Below the pieces are notes generated by a model. The model did no database searches and was not told the origin of the DNA. It saw only the letters and a list, made by a program, of their open reading frames with translations. The translations under genes and the position numbers were made by a program. 64,000 bases of DNA, from assembly GCF_000150275.1 (NCBI RefSeq), contig NW_002060944.1, positions 3,042,229-3,106,228 on the forward strand, in the 5' to 3' direction. Positions 24,201 through 38,400 of this stretch are shown here, piece by piece (position 1 is the stretch's first letter; the number at the start of each line of letters is the position of its first letter). The DNA is from Trichoplax adhaerens (Eukaryota; Placozoa; Uniplacotomia; Trichoplacea; Trichoplacidae).

Positions 24201-27200
24201 ACCTGTTCTCTATCGGTAATTCAATATTTTCATAGCTATCATCATTAGCTGAAATGTTAGCTTGTCCTGATCTGGGTTCTGGCAAAAATGCTTGTTACGC
24301 AGTTAGTTGTTTAGCTGCTAGTGAAGACGGTCATGACCAGACTGTCCACAGCAAGCATGCTGCCTTTATTTTTATTCAATTGGTTAATTTATTAAATACT
24401 AACGATGCAGAAACTGGATGGTTTGCTGCTATGTAAGTAAACTTTCACTTTCCATATTGGTCAAGTTATGTTTCTACCTAGCTAAATAATTTTTAAAATA
24501 TTATTCGTAAATATGTATCAATTGTTAATTTGTCCTATAATATCCTAGGACCTTAAGAACGCTTGCCTCACGTAAAGATGGACTTTTACAATTAAGGAAA
24601 AATAGTACCATTGTTAAATCAATACAGGTACAGTAATTCTGGTCGTTAATAAGAACTGTGCGGCTAATGGCCCTCTCTAATAACTCATAAATTAATCAAC
24701 ATATTCTGAAATCGCTCTTACCTACTTTTCAATTATAGGAAGTATTGCAAAAGAAATTTGTAAGTAGCGATATCAAGGCTGAATTAGAAGAGGCCTTGAA
24801 GTTGTTGGAAAGATTACAGAAGCCACCACCTCCTGTCTTGCAAGGTTTGCATTCATTTTAAGGCACATTTTGTGTGCGGTACTCTTCGGTCTTTTACACT
24901 TAATCGTTCATGAAGAAACTGACTAAATATGTAGAATTATAAGAACACTGTAACTGTTTTGCCTCTGTTTATACAGTAATTTTTCGCTCTATACATAAAT
25001 GAGCTTTAAAGCTCAAAACAGTTAGTGTGATACTGGTAACCAGTTATAACAGTTTATACCATTACCGTACTAGACTTATAGAATTTGAAAATAAGTACTA
25101 TATTATATTTAGTTACGGATTAAATTGCTCTACAATGTAATCTAAAGTACTCACGAAAGCAAATTAGGCTAAATTAAACTATGGTAATAATACTACTATC
25201 CTAGGTAAAATCTAAAGTCTCGAAGTAAATCAACTTGATATCACTTCAATTAATTGCTCTCTAGATAATTTCTGTACTAGAGAATTTCAATGGTGTGCGT
25301 AATGAACTACAGCTATTCTTTCTGATTCCATATAATCATGCATAATTATATGACAAGTATATTTAGTTATGAAATCGTTACAGGATCATGGAAAGATTAG
25401 TGCAGCTAATGCTCTTGTACTTTCTCACACGAAATAGGTAATGGAGAGGATGCAATTATTATAACATGGAATGAAACCGTGCAATATAATGGCCTTCCTG
25501 TAAAATATAAACTTCAGCAAGGTAAACTGGCCTATTTCAATAAGCTGATTCTCTTTTTCTATGTCATGAAATCTAATATCATTACCCTTTTCAAATACTG
25601 TATATCATCACTTTCTTTTTTGGCTATCTAGGAGATCAAAGTGTTTATGTTGGTGAGGATCGGACATTTACTCTCAGCAAGTTAAAACCGGATACTCAGT
25701 ATGAATTTAGATTAAAGTTGATCAGTGAGGGAGATGAAAGCCCCTTCAGTGAAATAGCCTGCATTAAGACTCCAGAATCAAGTATGACAAGTTTATAGTG
25801 TGTCAACAATATTAAAGTTACCTTATTTTGCTCGTAATTTAAAGCTTTATTCTAGACTTTTCAATCGCATCAACATTCTCAATTTTCAATTTCTACTAGC
25901 GCCATCAGCTCCAGTGGAACTTGAGATACAGTCAGTGACTTCCTGTAAAGTTGAACTCATCTGGAAAGAACCCCTGGAGAAAAATGGAAACATTGTAGCA
26001 TACGAGATCTATGAAGGTAACTCGGAAATTAAGCGTATTGCATATTTATAAATTGTTATTATGATCGGTAAAAATAGAAAATAGTAATGAAGAGAGTATT
26101 CTAAAATAAATATACGAGTATAGTATAAAGAACACACACTCAACTCCGTTTCTAACATATAGGGAAAGGATTAATTGAAAAAACCAAAGTACCACTTATA
26201 AGTATTCATCATCTTTATCCTAACAGAACATACCTATTCGAGGCAAGCATGATTTATGATTCTATTTGCGTTGCTAGTGCTAATATTTGAAAGTATTTTC
26301 TTAGGTTGCTGCTTGTACCTCAGTTGGTAGCGGTCCAAAAGCAAAAATTGAAGTAACAACAAAAAATGGTATGGTAAATAGTTCGAATTTTTATTTCGTA
26401 CCGCACCATACTTAGATTTTAGAGACTTCATTAACGAAAACTAGTGAGAGATAATATCAAACTGTTTTGTTTCTACTCCCAGATTTCATTTGAATATCCT
26501 ATAATTGTAATCATAAGCATAACTATTGCTATTTGTTTCGCACTAGCATCACAGTCAATGCCTAAGCCAAGTCTGAATACTGATGGAGACAATGTTACCA
26601 TCAGTTGGAAATTTCCAGAAACTCTGGAAGAAAATGTGAATCAATTTCAACTGCTAATAGATGGAAAGGTAAGATATTATGTTATAGTATCTTTTTCGGT
26701 AGCTTGAGAAATATCAAAGAGGTTCTGAGATTACTTTCAATAAATTTTTCGTTACCGTCAATTTATATCGGCGTAAATAGCTGTAAATATTACTTATAAA
26801 TTTTTAAAGAATTACCGAATACCTATAAGTATATTATCACTATCATTAAAACGTGTGAATACTTCTATCGAGCTGCCATAATATTCTCTCAGTTATCACT
26901 TTGCGATTGATCTAATTCCAGCACTACATTCTATATTATTCGGTTTCAATGGTATGGAAAATTAAGCCAAGCGAGACTGCTAAGGCCTATCGAGCAGCAA
27001 TAATATATCTCACTTTCGTTTAACAAGTTGATCTATCGGATAATATTCATCAATTGTATTGCTGCTCATAGAGGATTTTAACTCACGCTAAAATGGAGGC
27101 CACATCTGTATCTACATCCCCAACATGCTGTAAATAGTGTAAAGTTTAATGCAGATATCCTAGTCAGCTGTTACGATTTGGTTACTGCTAATCTTTAAAT

Positions 27201-30200
27201 CAGCTACAATACGCTAAATTATCATGATTACATTATGGTAATAATTTCAAAGGAAATCTTAGTTGTTTGGTATATAATTTTATATTACAAATTATTCTGT
27301 CCCGTTTATGCTCACTATTAGGATTATTATATTATATCACAGTATATAATCTGGCATATTCCTAATTTTAATAATACATCACCCAATGCTCTACGTTTAA
27401 AGAAGATATCGCGCTATTACTACTGATATTGTACTGTAATTTAAAATTTGACATCTAACCCAATCCTTAGTTAAAACCGTATCTTGATATCTACCGTTTG
27501 CAAGTGTCAATTCAGCATCACGTATTAAGTAAAATTTAAACTTGCTATTTCACAATATTTACAGTAATTATAATTATTAATGATATTAATTGAATTGTAA
27601 TTTAGATTTTGATTCATAATTAAATTAAGATTTATATCAAGAATATAAATTTGGATATACAATTATTCCTTTAGGTAGTATACACTGGACAAGAAACACA
27701 ATATAAAATGACATCCGCACCGATCAAAAATAAAGAATATAAATTTAGAGTAATGCCATTTCAGACCGTAGCTATCGAAATTATATTTTGCATATTTCAT
27801 GGATAATGCTTTCAATTAAAATGCTATAATAGAGAAAAGCGTCATAAGAGTAATGTTAAGATATTGGTTCTCCTTCATATCTTAGGTTTATTTATGGACA
27901 AAGGAGGGTGAAATTATACAGAGCGAAATCTTAGTTACAGCCATATCATTACAACTAGGTAGAGTAGTGTGCTATTAATCAGTCTTTCCTAGTGAAGCTA
28001 AATCTATTAACTATTCAGAAACTATTGCATATATTTAAAGAAAGAGTGGCCTAGTTATCTCCATGAGATAGAGAATTAAGTATATTTACTATTATTAATT
28101 TGTACAGAAACTACTGATACAGTAGATACAAAAGACTATAGTGAATATCTGGAATCTCAGGAAGGTAATAATATATTGAAATTATTTAGCAGAAGAGTTT
28201 ACTGACAGTAGAACTTCATTAATTTTGTCAGTACCGACTAAATTCATTTCATTTTGGCAATTTATAGTTACAAGCGTTGATGAAGTAAATTCAGAAGTAG
28301 ATACAATTAAATCTAGCCGAACGACGACGAAATCGGAGACGAAAACCTCGAAGGTTAAACAACGGAAAGAAAAGAAAACTTCTAAAAATAAGAATGCCAA
28401 ATCTGCAACGGAAAGTAGCGTTGAAACAGAAATAAAAGGAAAGGTAAATTGATACGGAATTACGAGGGGAATTCATTGCGTGTAGGTTGCAAGAAGTTAT
28501 TAAGAAAAATTCAATTTTGGAATTAATTACAATTTTTAAATGATTTGTAATCTGTAATAGCAGGAAAAGTCAAAAAGTACGAACAAGAAAGCAAAACAGC
28601 CCAAGAATCATTGTCATCCAGTGAAAAAATCAAAATCAATTAGTCATCATAGCAGCCATCGGAAATACAGCGATTCATACCTTAGCAAAGACGATAGTCT
28701 AGATAGCATAAATCGTTTACTTGCTAAGATATCTTATGATGACCTCAAAAGCAAAGACTCCTCTCAGAGTTTAACAAATAGTAGCTCGAATTCATCGAAA
28801 GAGACTCGTCCAACTGTCGTTCGTACATCTAGCAATCAGCAAGATCGTATAAAAGAGAAAGTTAAGGTATTTTCGGCTTACGATAAAATAATAAAAATAC
28901 AATATGAGCGATTCTTAGCTATTCCCCTAACTGTCTTACTCAGACTAAAAAAAATTTTTATCCTAAATATGAATTTATTGTAATAAATTATTACACTACA
29001 GCAGCGTACATGTAGTAATTTAGAATTGAAGACTTGCTATAAAATTATTGAGTAAAGTGAGTAAAGATTTTCATTCTCTAACATGGGAACTTTTATTGCC
29101 TGCTGGTAAATGTGGCCTTATTAAAACATTTATAATTTTTATTTTATATTTCTTTTAATTAATTGAAGCTTATCATTACAATGTTGTTTTGATTCGTACT
29201 GATTAAATATTACACAAGATAAACTAATTCATATACCGGTTCAGGAACTTATTCATTCACATTAAAGTACCTATATGATTTGTTACCGGAAATAAATTGA
29301 ACATTCCGATTCTCTAGTTTTAACCATATCATTTCACTTATAATATTCCTATCTTGTACAGTACAGTGCCAATAGATTTTTAAAGCATCAAAACTTATAC
29401 GTTTATATGTTCACATATACAAATTTTGACTGTGTTATACTTTTAAATTTTGATAGTCTATCAAGCAAATGGTTTCTGCTAACATTAATGCGAAATCAGC
29501 TCGCCCCAAGAGTATGTCTAAATCAGGTAAACTAGCTACTATTTTTGCTCTCTATAATGGCAACCTGAAAATAACTAAATTGTATCAAGGTGCTTTATTT
29601 TATACGACTGTACTAAACTGATTTCCATAATATTATCGATGTTAATCGATCAATGATTTATAACTGTATTCTCTTATTACTCTATAGCTTCCTTAGATTC
29701 CATTCGAGAATTACATCTGGTATGTGAAGATTTACTTCAATATCTCCTTTATAAATCAGATTTTGGAATAGTACTGTAATAATATTTCTTCTAAATAATT
29801 AATTAAAGAACTTGAATATAAATAATAATCACTTTAGAGTTTCTCATAGCTAAGTTTTCTTTTGCTAGCCAATATTTCAACTCTAATTTATAAAATTAAC
29901 TTCTAATCTCCATCAGAAAAAGCATCGTTCAATCAAATTACCACTCGAAAATTCCAGCCGTTACAGTGTGTTACAGCCATTAGAAAAAAAGCGATCCGGA
30001 AAGCCAGTTGAGCAAAGTAAGATTTAATTTGAAACCGGGATAGCTAGCGATAGTAATAATTAATAGGTTTCAAGTGAACGATACAACTACAGTCTTCAGA
30101 GCAAAGCAAAATAACTAATAATTAAGGAAATCGTAGAAGTTTCGTAAGCTTAACTCCACCAACACTCTCTTAAAGGTGAAAATAACGTGCGCTATAGCAG

Positions 30201-31657
30201 TGGAAATGGACAAAAATCAATACCAAGTTATCATGCTGTAGACAAGTAAAATTACAGTTAATTTTTACTGCAATGATCTTTACTAACAATTTGATATTAA
30301 ATAAGTACGATAACCATGATATTTCAAGGTTAATCATCTAAAACTAATCAATTTAATTGATATTTTATAAATTAGCATTGATTTAGAAAATATGACTTCA
30401 TCTAGCCCTTGGCCAGGACAACACTACCAGTATGTTATAGCCAGATAGTTTGCATTTATGTTGCTCACATTTGTGTTGACTTAGAAATTATCATATAGAT
30501 CTGAACTATGTTATAGACTTTATTTAGTCTTAATTAAAATTACTACATCTACTTGATTGGTAGTTCTTATATGTGTATTCGTCTATTTCATCTGCATTCT
30601 CACAGAAATGTAAACGTTCCTGACATTTTTTACGGCTGTCTTATAATTATATGGTCTTTTCTTTAATTCAGTACCTTATAATACATGAATGACTTAACTG
30701 CACATTTTTCTAGTCTTTCTTCTCCTTTTCTGTGTAACTCATAATTCTATAGAGCAGCTCGTAATGGAGAGAATTTACTTATTTTAAGTATAGTTTTGAT
30801 AGGAAGAAAATCTTGTTAATGTAGTCATAGAAAATAGCAATTTACAACATCCTCTAATTAAATTCTGTATAAGCAATACTACTACAGTATGCCCTTAAGT
30901 TTATATTATTATTAGATAGAAAGGAACTATTATTGCCTGTAAATCTCAGTAGAAAGCAAGATATTATTAATAAGTATTAAAGCGAAGTGATAGCAGTTTT
31001 AAAGTGAATTAATTTCTGTTTGATGATTGTTATAATAGGGACTACGAAGATTCAAGTGATTCTATCTTCACTAAGGAAGATGATTCAGCAGGGTTAGTAT
31101 ACAATTTATGACTACATATGATTAAAAAATTCATGAGAAGACTGCTTTTATCCTACGTGTTTGCTAGGGGTAGGTTCATAACAAAGTTAAATTGATAATT
31201 TTGTTATTATAATTTCTGCGATTGTAGCTATTCAAAATGGAGCTACCCTAATCATCCCCATACACCGTCATCTAAAGATCCAGTAGTATTGCAAAAATAT
31301 AATTTGGAGTTAAAATTGCATTCACAAAGCGATATTAAAGCAATGCCAATTAAGAAAAGATTTATACCTATGCGAATGAAACCTGTTTTTGAATCGCAAA
31401 CAAATCCTATCGGTTCTAATCCCAATCATCATAATAGCAACAACAATAATAATAGCAATAGCAGTAATCCCCATCAGCGCATAACGAAGGCTAAAGCTAA
31501 TCTGCCAGAGTTGGGTTCAGCAAGCAGTAGTACTTCCAATAATAGAAGTTATCATTCAGGTAATCATGGCAATGAAAGGATTAGCGCTAATTATTTTACT
31601 GGTGTGGCTACCATTCCACCAATTGATCAAAAATCTCAATTAAGTAAGCTGTCATAA
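21203..31657 (+). CDS. Armadillo-repeat / fibronectin III protein with long polar C-terminal tail (26 exons)
   Basis: Exons: 21203-21414, 22037-22231, 22598-22790, 23550-23680, 23809-23909, 24013-24107, 24236-24432, 24549-24627, 24739-24844, 25438-25521, 25632-25781, 25900-26016, 26163-26242, 26305-26368, 26547-26668, 27675-27749, 27886-27958, 28108-28164, 28268-28443, 28564-28866, 29457-29526, 29688-29719, 29917-30016, 30176-30245, 31039-31092, 31228-31657. They total 3366 bases, a whole number of codons, about 1121 residues. Residues about 60-430 are armadillo/HEAT-like helices (NNAALVLARLTISE, GRGMNAAFAVGR, KNACYAVSCLA, ETGWFAAMTLRTLA). Residues about 437-691 form three FN3 domains (LKPDTQYEFRLKL; YPNRTYLFEVAA; NKEYKFRV). 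The rest is Ser/Lys/Asn-rich, basic and probably disordered, with a poly-Asn run. Intracellular scaffold is a guess; no family name was recognised. The donor after 22231 (GTGATA), the ends of exons 14-16 and the small exons 24-25 are the least certain. Confidence 0.8.
26243..26304 (+). other. GC-AG intron inside the ARM-FN3 gene
   Basis: The exon ends TATTCGAG and the intron begins GCAAGC; the acceptor is TTCTTAG at 26304. Splicing here joins YLFE to VAACTSVGSGP, the expected last strands of an FN3 domain. No GT donor gives this join. Confidence 0.75.
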
Positions 31658-33456
31658 AGGAAATACCATACATGTTAGGCTCAGCTTCTATTTTTTTATT
31701 CTATAATGTGATAGAAGATAAAAATACTTTTATTTATTAATCTTATTTTCTACCACATATAATAACGAATCGTCTCATCCTATTTAACTTATCACAAAAT
31801 TACACGTACAGCAATAAAATCGGTCATCCAATAACTGTAATACGGATAGAACTTATTGCTAATCTAGCTGGCTTATTAGTATTCAGAAAGAATATTGGGT
31901 ATCTTAAATTAATAGGCATTGTAATTAAGTCATTTTATTCTATTTTGATACGATTCTATCTCATAATTCCACTTCGAAGTGTTACCACTAAAGTATTAGT
32001 ATCTGTTATCATAAATTATCATGTTCTTATAGCTACAATTTCAACCTTGTTATTACTAAATACCTGTATTATTATCCTATCAAAGTACAGATGCTCTCCT
32101 ATTCACTAATTTGAAAGCAGTTTTAATGTAGGGCATCCTTCCAAAAGCACTTTATCGCAGCTGCTTCTAATCGTTGATAACTAAATTTCAATTATCATAA
32201 TCGATAATGGTTCCTGTTTAATTACTATATATAAATGATTTAAACTCTAGATCATAATTAATAACAATATCATTTCTGATTGACCTGGAATTATTTAAGC
32301 ATAATCCGGTAATGTTGTTAAATACTATACATATATATCTATCGTAATGGCTATAAATGGCTATAAATATAAATGTGTATATATATAGTGTGTGTGTATT
32401 CGAAGTTATGAATATCCAGTTGATATATATATAAGGAACGGGAATAACTAAGCCATACATATATAACGCGATATCTTTTAGTATTATATCGTAATTACCA
32501 TTAATTATTGCTATCGATACTCCAGCTCTCGAAATAATCTACTACAACATTAACCGATTGGTGTAATTGAATATTAATCATCATTTGGTCTGCTTTATAA
32601 TTTAATAAATGTTTCAGATACACATGGAGTCTTAAGCTATCTGCAAGATATTCCATTTTCAATATGTTAATGATTAGGATACCGAGTGAAAATATTAAAA
32701 TTGCGTTTACATTTACTGTATTTATTACCAAATTTCAGGAAATAGATTAAATGAAATCTATATGTCGTAGAAATGCACTAGTTGTTATCGTAGAAAGTTC
32801 TAAATAAATTTTTTACATTTTGAAACTCAAAGATTGCTCAATAGTAATTTGTTTGACTATGTATTTAAAAGTCTCGTACTAATTGTTAGAAGACAAGCAG
32901 AATTAATCTACTCGTATATTTTGCACTATAGATTAGTTGCTGTGATAAAGCATAGTACTGTAGAAAACTTGTATTTTATATATGCAAAATTGTTACTGTC
33001 AACCCTTACTAAGGAATTGGACAATCTTAAGGAATTACAAGTCATTCCTTAATTATTTCTTGGGAATGTGTGGTCAATCTTTGAAATGGTACTAACAAAT
33101 ACATTTACCCAAAAGACTTTTAACTTTAACGTCACACAATACATAAGAGTATTTATTCTGATTATGGAACTAACTTACCTGTGCTGTTCATTGCAAGACA
33201 AAACAAACAGAAATAGCTTTAACAGTTACGTAGCTACTGCCCTAGGATGCCTGAAGTTGAATTGGATACTCCTTAAGATTGCCTAATTCTAAAGATTGAT
33301 AGTAAAATTATGATTCATTTATCGTAATTAGTTTATTATCACAACATATAGAATTACGGTAACATAAAAACAAGCTGATGAAAACTACGTATAATCACAA
33401 TATTTGCAATCTTATGTGTCTGCTGCCATATAATATCGTAAAAGCAATAGCTAATT

Positions 33457-34440
33457 GAGCGGATACGAATTAGGGATATCCTCTAATTCTATGATATATT
33501 TTAGTTACAGTAGATAATATCTTACTACAATATTATACTAATAAACAGCACATTATTAATTATAGTACGCACTATAGAATGAGCATTATCGTAATCTTAA
33601 CATGGTGCCAGATCTTGCTGAGAAGTTGTATATTTTCATAAAGTTTGGAAATGAGCTTTACTATAAACGAATACAATGGGCTATTTGTATGAGATCTAGT
33701 AGTCTTCATCACTTTATAAGCATGAATATTTACCCTCTTGTAATGAGATCATTTCTTCTAGACAGAATAATAAATTATTAACCTCTAATATTAAAGCTAA
33801 TATGATAGACTTGTGTGTTTAGAACACCCAGGTAGTAAGCTGATGACTGGGGGAAAATTGAATCTCGGTACGGTAAGCTTTATTTTATATAGATAGTGCG
33901 TGTTTTTCTTATCGTGAATTAAATTAATGAATGGGTTTACTCATTTAGACCAAGATAAACCTTGGCAAGCTATAGAAAATGTACTAACATTGCTTTAACA
34001 GTACAAGATTTTCCTTATCGATCGATTTAGCTGATACAACATAGTTCATACAGATCGCCCTGTTAAAATACAGTTTTAATAACCGAATTATACCTTGTAT
34101 GCAAGCATTAAAACATTTCACAAACGATAAGAAGGCTTAAATTTTCGTCAATTCAAGTAAATTCAAAAGTAAGACTTCTTGGAATTTAGCCTATGTAGTC
34201 TAATTGGCTTTTACAAAGACCTAGTTTTCATCATTTAAATTCTACGTGAAATGTCATTAATTCTTGGAAGAGAAAATAGTTTACCGCAATTTCAGGGCGT
34301 GTTGCTCTATATATTTATCGGAATTCGTAGTTATTAAGAACTTTATTGAGTCTACAGTCGATATAAGATAAAAAATCATTCTTCACTCATCGTAAGCGGA
34401 AGAACATTATCGTTATTTTAGCATGGTATCAGATCTTGCA
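33457..34440. repeat. Duplicated flank block, nearly identical to 44382-45367
   Basis: From GAGCGGATACGAATTAGGGA onward the two blocks match almost base for base; between 33581 and 34590 the offset stays exactly 10927. Mismatches become frequent on both sides. It contains one full unit of the upstream repeat that begins CATGGTGCCAGATCTTGC (33601). Confidence 0.92.
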
Positions 34441-35400
34441 AAGAAGTTACAAATTATCATAAAGTTAGAAATAGGTTTTACAATCGGTAATTACAATACG
34501 CTATTTGTACGAGATATTATAGCAATCGCGTTATGGGCATGCATATTTTCCCTGTTGTAATGTGATCATCTCATCTAAGGTAGAATAACAAATCATGAAC
34601 TCCCCTTTCAGGGCTAAGGTGATCGATTTATATATGTTTAGAATACCTAAGTAGATGACTGGGAAAATTTTGATATATCAATCTCAGTCTGCATTACTGC
34701 ATACTGGTACATGTTTTCTTTGCGAATTAAAGAATGAATTTACCCCCTTTAGACTAATATAAAGCTTCATAAGTCATTGAAAATGAACTAATATAAAAAG
34801 CCAACGCTTTTACCATTTCAAATTTTGTTTCATCGATCCATTATAACTGATATAACACGCTTCACGTACATCAATATATAACATGGATTTAATTATAAGT
34901 TATACATTGTAGACAGGTTTTAAATTTTACAAACCATAGAAAGGCTTGAGTGATTCAACAATCCACACAAGGTCAAAAGGTATGTCTTATTAAATTCTAC
35001 ACTTTTTAGACTTGTCGATTGTTATAACGCCTTGTTTATTAACAATTAAATTTTACGCATAATATCTATTAATTTTTGTAAGAAAAAATATTCTATCGCA
35101 TTTTTAGAGTATGTTGCTTATCTACCTTTTATTGCTATTTAATTCGTGTATCTACTGTATATTCGAGTTAGCATCCCATTTCTTATACTTCATCTACCAC
35201 AAATAGCCTTTTTTTATGAGTTATTTCTTAATTGATCCTCATCAGCATGTACAATCTGAATAAGTTAAAAGTTACTTTTTGCCACCCTAACTATACATTT
35301 ATGTTGTTATTTTCCCCAATAGCTGTAAATTATAGCAGAACTCGATTTATCTTAAATACATTATCACAATATAAGTGAAGTAGTTTAATCACATTAATCG
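34422..35400. repeat. Second, diverged unit of the about 820-bp upstream repeat
   Basis: CATGGTATCAGATCTTGC at 34422 lies 821 bases after the matching start at 33601. Related words follow in the same order (GAAGTTA..., ATAGGTTTTACAATCGGT, CTATTTGTACGAGAT, GATGACTGGGAAAA, GATCCAT). Similar units recur before copies 2 and 3. Confidence 0.7.
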
Positions 35401-35436
35401 ATACGTGACTACAGAGAAGGAAAATTTTTCACCGAG

Positions 35437-38400
35437 ATGCTTCTTCATTCTCCATACGTTTGCACGGAATTGACAATTTTAATATTTGCGTTTGGTTGGA
35501 TTTCAATCAATGGTAAGTTTACTCTAGTTTAGGTAATAATATATCAACGATAGTCACATATGACTATGATATTGGCGTTAAAGATTAAAAATCAACTAAA
35601 TTATTGCTCAAAGTAAAGTATTAGAAATATTTTCGCATCACATAACAAAATAAGCATACTATGTTCTATTTTGATTATTGCAAAGCAAATCAGAAAGATA
35701 GTGTATTTCAAGAAATTTACCTGTCCTTATTCTATACTTGCATAACTCATGACTATAACATTTTATTCACGCTATAATATCGTACTGGTATATCTAGGTA
35801 GAGCAGTACCTATGGAAGTCAATTTAAATTGTAACTTTGAGACGAACTTTTGCCAATGGGAAAATAGCCGGCATTTAGATTCTAAATTTGCATGGGTGAG
35901 GAATAAGAGCGAAACTATCACGCCTAAAACTGGTCCGAGTTACGATCATACCTATCAAAATCCACGCTGTAAGAGAAACTATATATTATATTTTAATATC
36001 TCTTAAATAGTTTTCCTTATCAATCTGATAACAGTTTGCTATTAACATTATATTGAAAGTGTTTTCTCTTGGAAATAATTTTGTTAAAGATGGCTATTAT
36101 GCGTATCTTGAAACATCTAATCCATTATACGATAACGCTACTTTGGAAAGTCCTATAATTCGTAGTAATGATAGCCATTGTCTGCGATTTTGGTATAATA
36201 TGAATGGAGCAAATACTAATCGACTACAAGTTGTATCATTCACTTCGGAAATATTATGGTCAAAAGAGGGTAATAAAGGCAACATTTGGCTATTAGCTGA
36301 AGTGGATATATCATTAAGAGCACAAGAGTATAAAGTGAGTTAAGTTTGTTATCAGCTTATTGAGAATACTAATTATTGTTGAATTAAAGATCGTAGAGCT
36401 TTTCCCTAGATTTGCTTTATGCTTCACATTGGTTTTATTATATTCTTTAGATATTGATCACTGGGCACACTGGAGATAGCTATATAGCAGATATTGCTAT
36501 CGACGATATTACGTGGGATAAAGGATTGTGCGAACATACAGGTATTCCAAGCAATTAATAATTATAATTTGCAAGATAATAGGGTATTCCAACATATTAC
36601 GGTTTGCATGATATACTGTTGGCGTTACCATATATATAATAAAAAATCTAATTTCCTTAGATTGTATATCTCAAGCTGTTCTTTCTTTATTCTCTCGTAT
36701 ATTTTTGTAATTTAGATAAGTTTTCATAAGGTATCTCATACTAAAAATGTTAGCAACTTCAGAAATTTTGATCATTAAGCATATCGTAATTACCAACATA
36801 AAATCTAAACTTGGACATTACTATAGCGAAAATTAAAAATTTAGTAATATTAGATAAATTTACGTTTTTAGCAGATGACATTCGTAACTTTCTCTAATAA
36901 CTTGATTTTCTATTTGTTTGTTAAATGTGACAATATTTTACAATACGACTTTAGATCCAATAAAGATTTTTATGGTGATTGTATAATTTTTATGACATCA
37001 TTTAAGCATTTATTGCGTAATTGTTTGCTACATTATTTTTAAGCCAATTTTCTTCGTTGCTGAAATGATTACGGAAGGTCTCAAATAAACATTGAGTCTA
37101 ATGTAATTTTAATGTAATTAGAATAGCATCATCGGCAGCATTATTAATATATATTCTAAATATTACAGAATATGACAGTTTAAAGTGCGATTTTGAATCG
37201 GGTTACTGCGGCTGGACTAATGTTGGCTTTGATAATTTTGATTGGACTCGAAAATCTGGTTCAACCTATAGTAGTAACACAGGACCTGATCATGATCATA
37301 CCTTGCAAACACCATATGGTATGTATATATACAAACACGTAGTATGATGCGAAAAAAATGTTATATTTTCAGACTATTTCAAGATAAAATATCTGTATGA
37401 AATATAAAGAGCTTTAATGGATCGATATTTTATATATTAACTAATTAAACTTGTGGAAAATTCAAAATATAGGTCATTATGCATATATGGAAGCTTCTTA
37501 CAGACAAATTGGAGAGAAAGTTGTACTAATCAGCAGAGTTCTGAATAGTGAACGACCTATATGCTTTTCAATTTGGTATCACATGTATGGCAAACAAATT
37601 GGTAAATTATTAATCAAAGTCGTAACCAAAAATTCAATGGAAGTATTATGGGCAAAAGAAGGTAGTCAAGGTCGAAAGTGGAAAGATGCAAAGATCAATA
37701 TAACGAGTATTCCACGAGACTATCAAGTAATGCATCATATAAATTTAAATATATCCATATATAAAAATATTATTATGCATGAGAGCTACTTTTTCTGCAT
37801 AGTTAGTTGCATTAATATGGTGAAATTCTGCAAGTGCAAGTATATGTCGTTGTTTACTTGATGAATTATAACAGTATTATTCTCTATATTAGAAATTAGG
37901 TGTACTTCTACTTCAACATAAACTAAACACAATATCGCTTATAGCCTTTTTGAATTGTTATGCATATTTACTTACATTCAGTGCTGCATTATAAAAATTT
38001 GATGATAATTACCTTATCTAAGCGTTTATTAGTTTGTAGGAAGAGCTGTCTATTTGATGTACTTTCGCCATACTACTGTTATGTCATTAAATATCATTAG
38101 TATGAAGTAGTAATTTTACAAACTATCAAATATTAGATGAATATCAGTTCTATTGATCTTATATTAATAGTATTGTACAGTGTACATGTTAATACTCTCT
38201 ATTACATACAATAGAAAAAGCGGAAAGGATCGGATACAGCTTTGCATTTATCACTACAAATTTACAATAAAATTACGACAGTTATTCTATCAAAAGAAAG
38301 ATTTTGCTTTTGTTACAGAGAATTCGTAATGAATTCTGGTTTATTTAGTAAACTTTGAAACAGTAGAAACTCAAATTATAATTATAATTCACATTCTAAT

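Larger units (their letters stand above)
31658..35436. other. Noncoding flank upstream of MAM-trypsin copy 1
   Basis: After the ARM-FN3 stop there is an AT-rich spacer with short TA/TG simple repeats near 32320-32440. From about 32700 on, the sequence is homologous to the stretch 43760-46377 that precedes copy 2, and more distantly to 56400-59823 before copy 3. No coding region was recognised; open frames up to 80 codons are not conserved between the copies. Confidence 0.65.

Noticed and set aside
32218-33286. Several open frames of 72-80 codons upstream of copy 1
   Set aside because: They are not kept in the homologous flank before copy 2, and the sequence is AT-rich with simple repeats.
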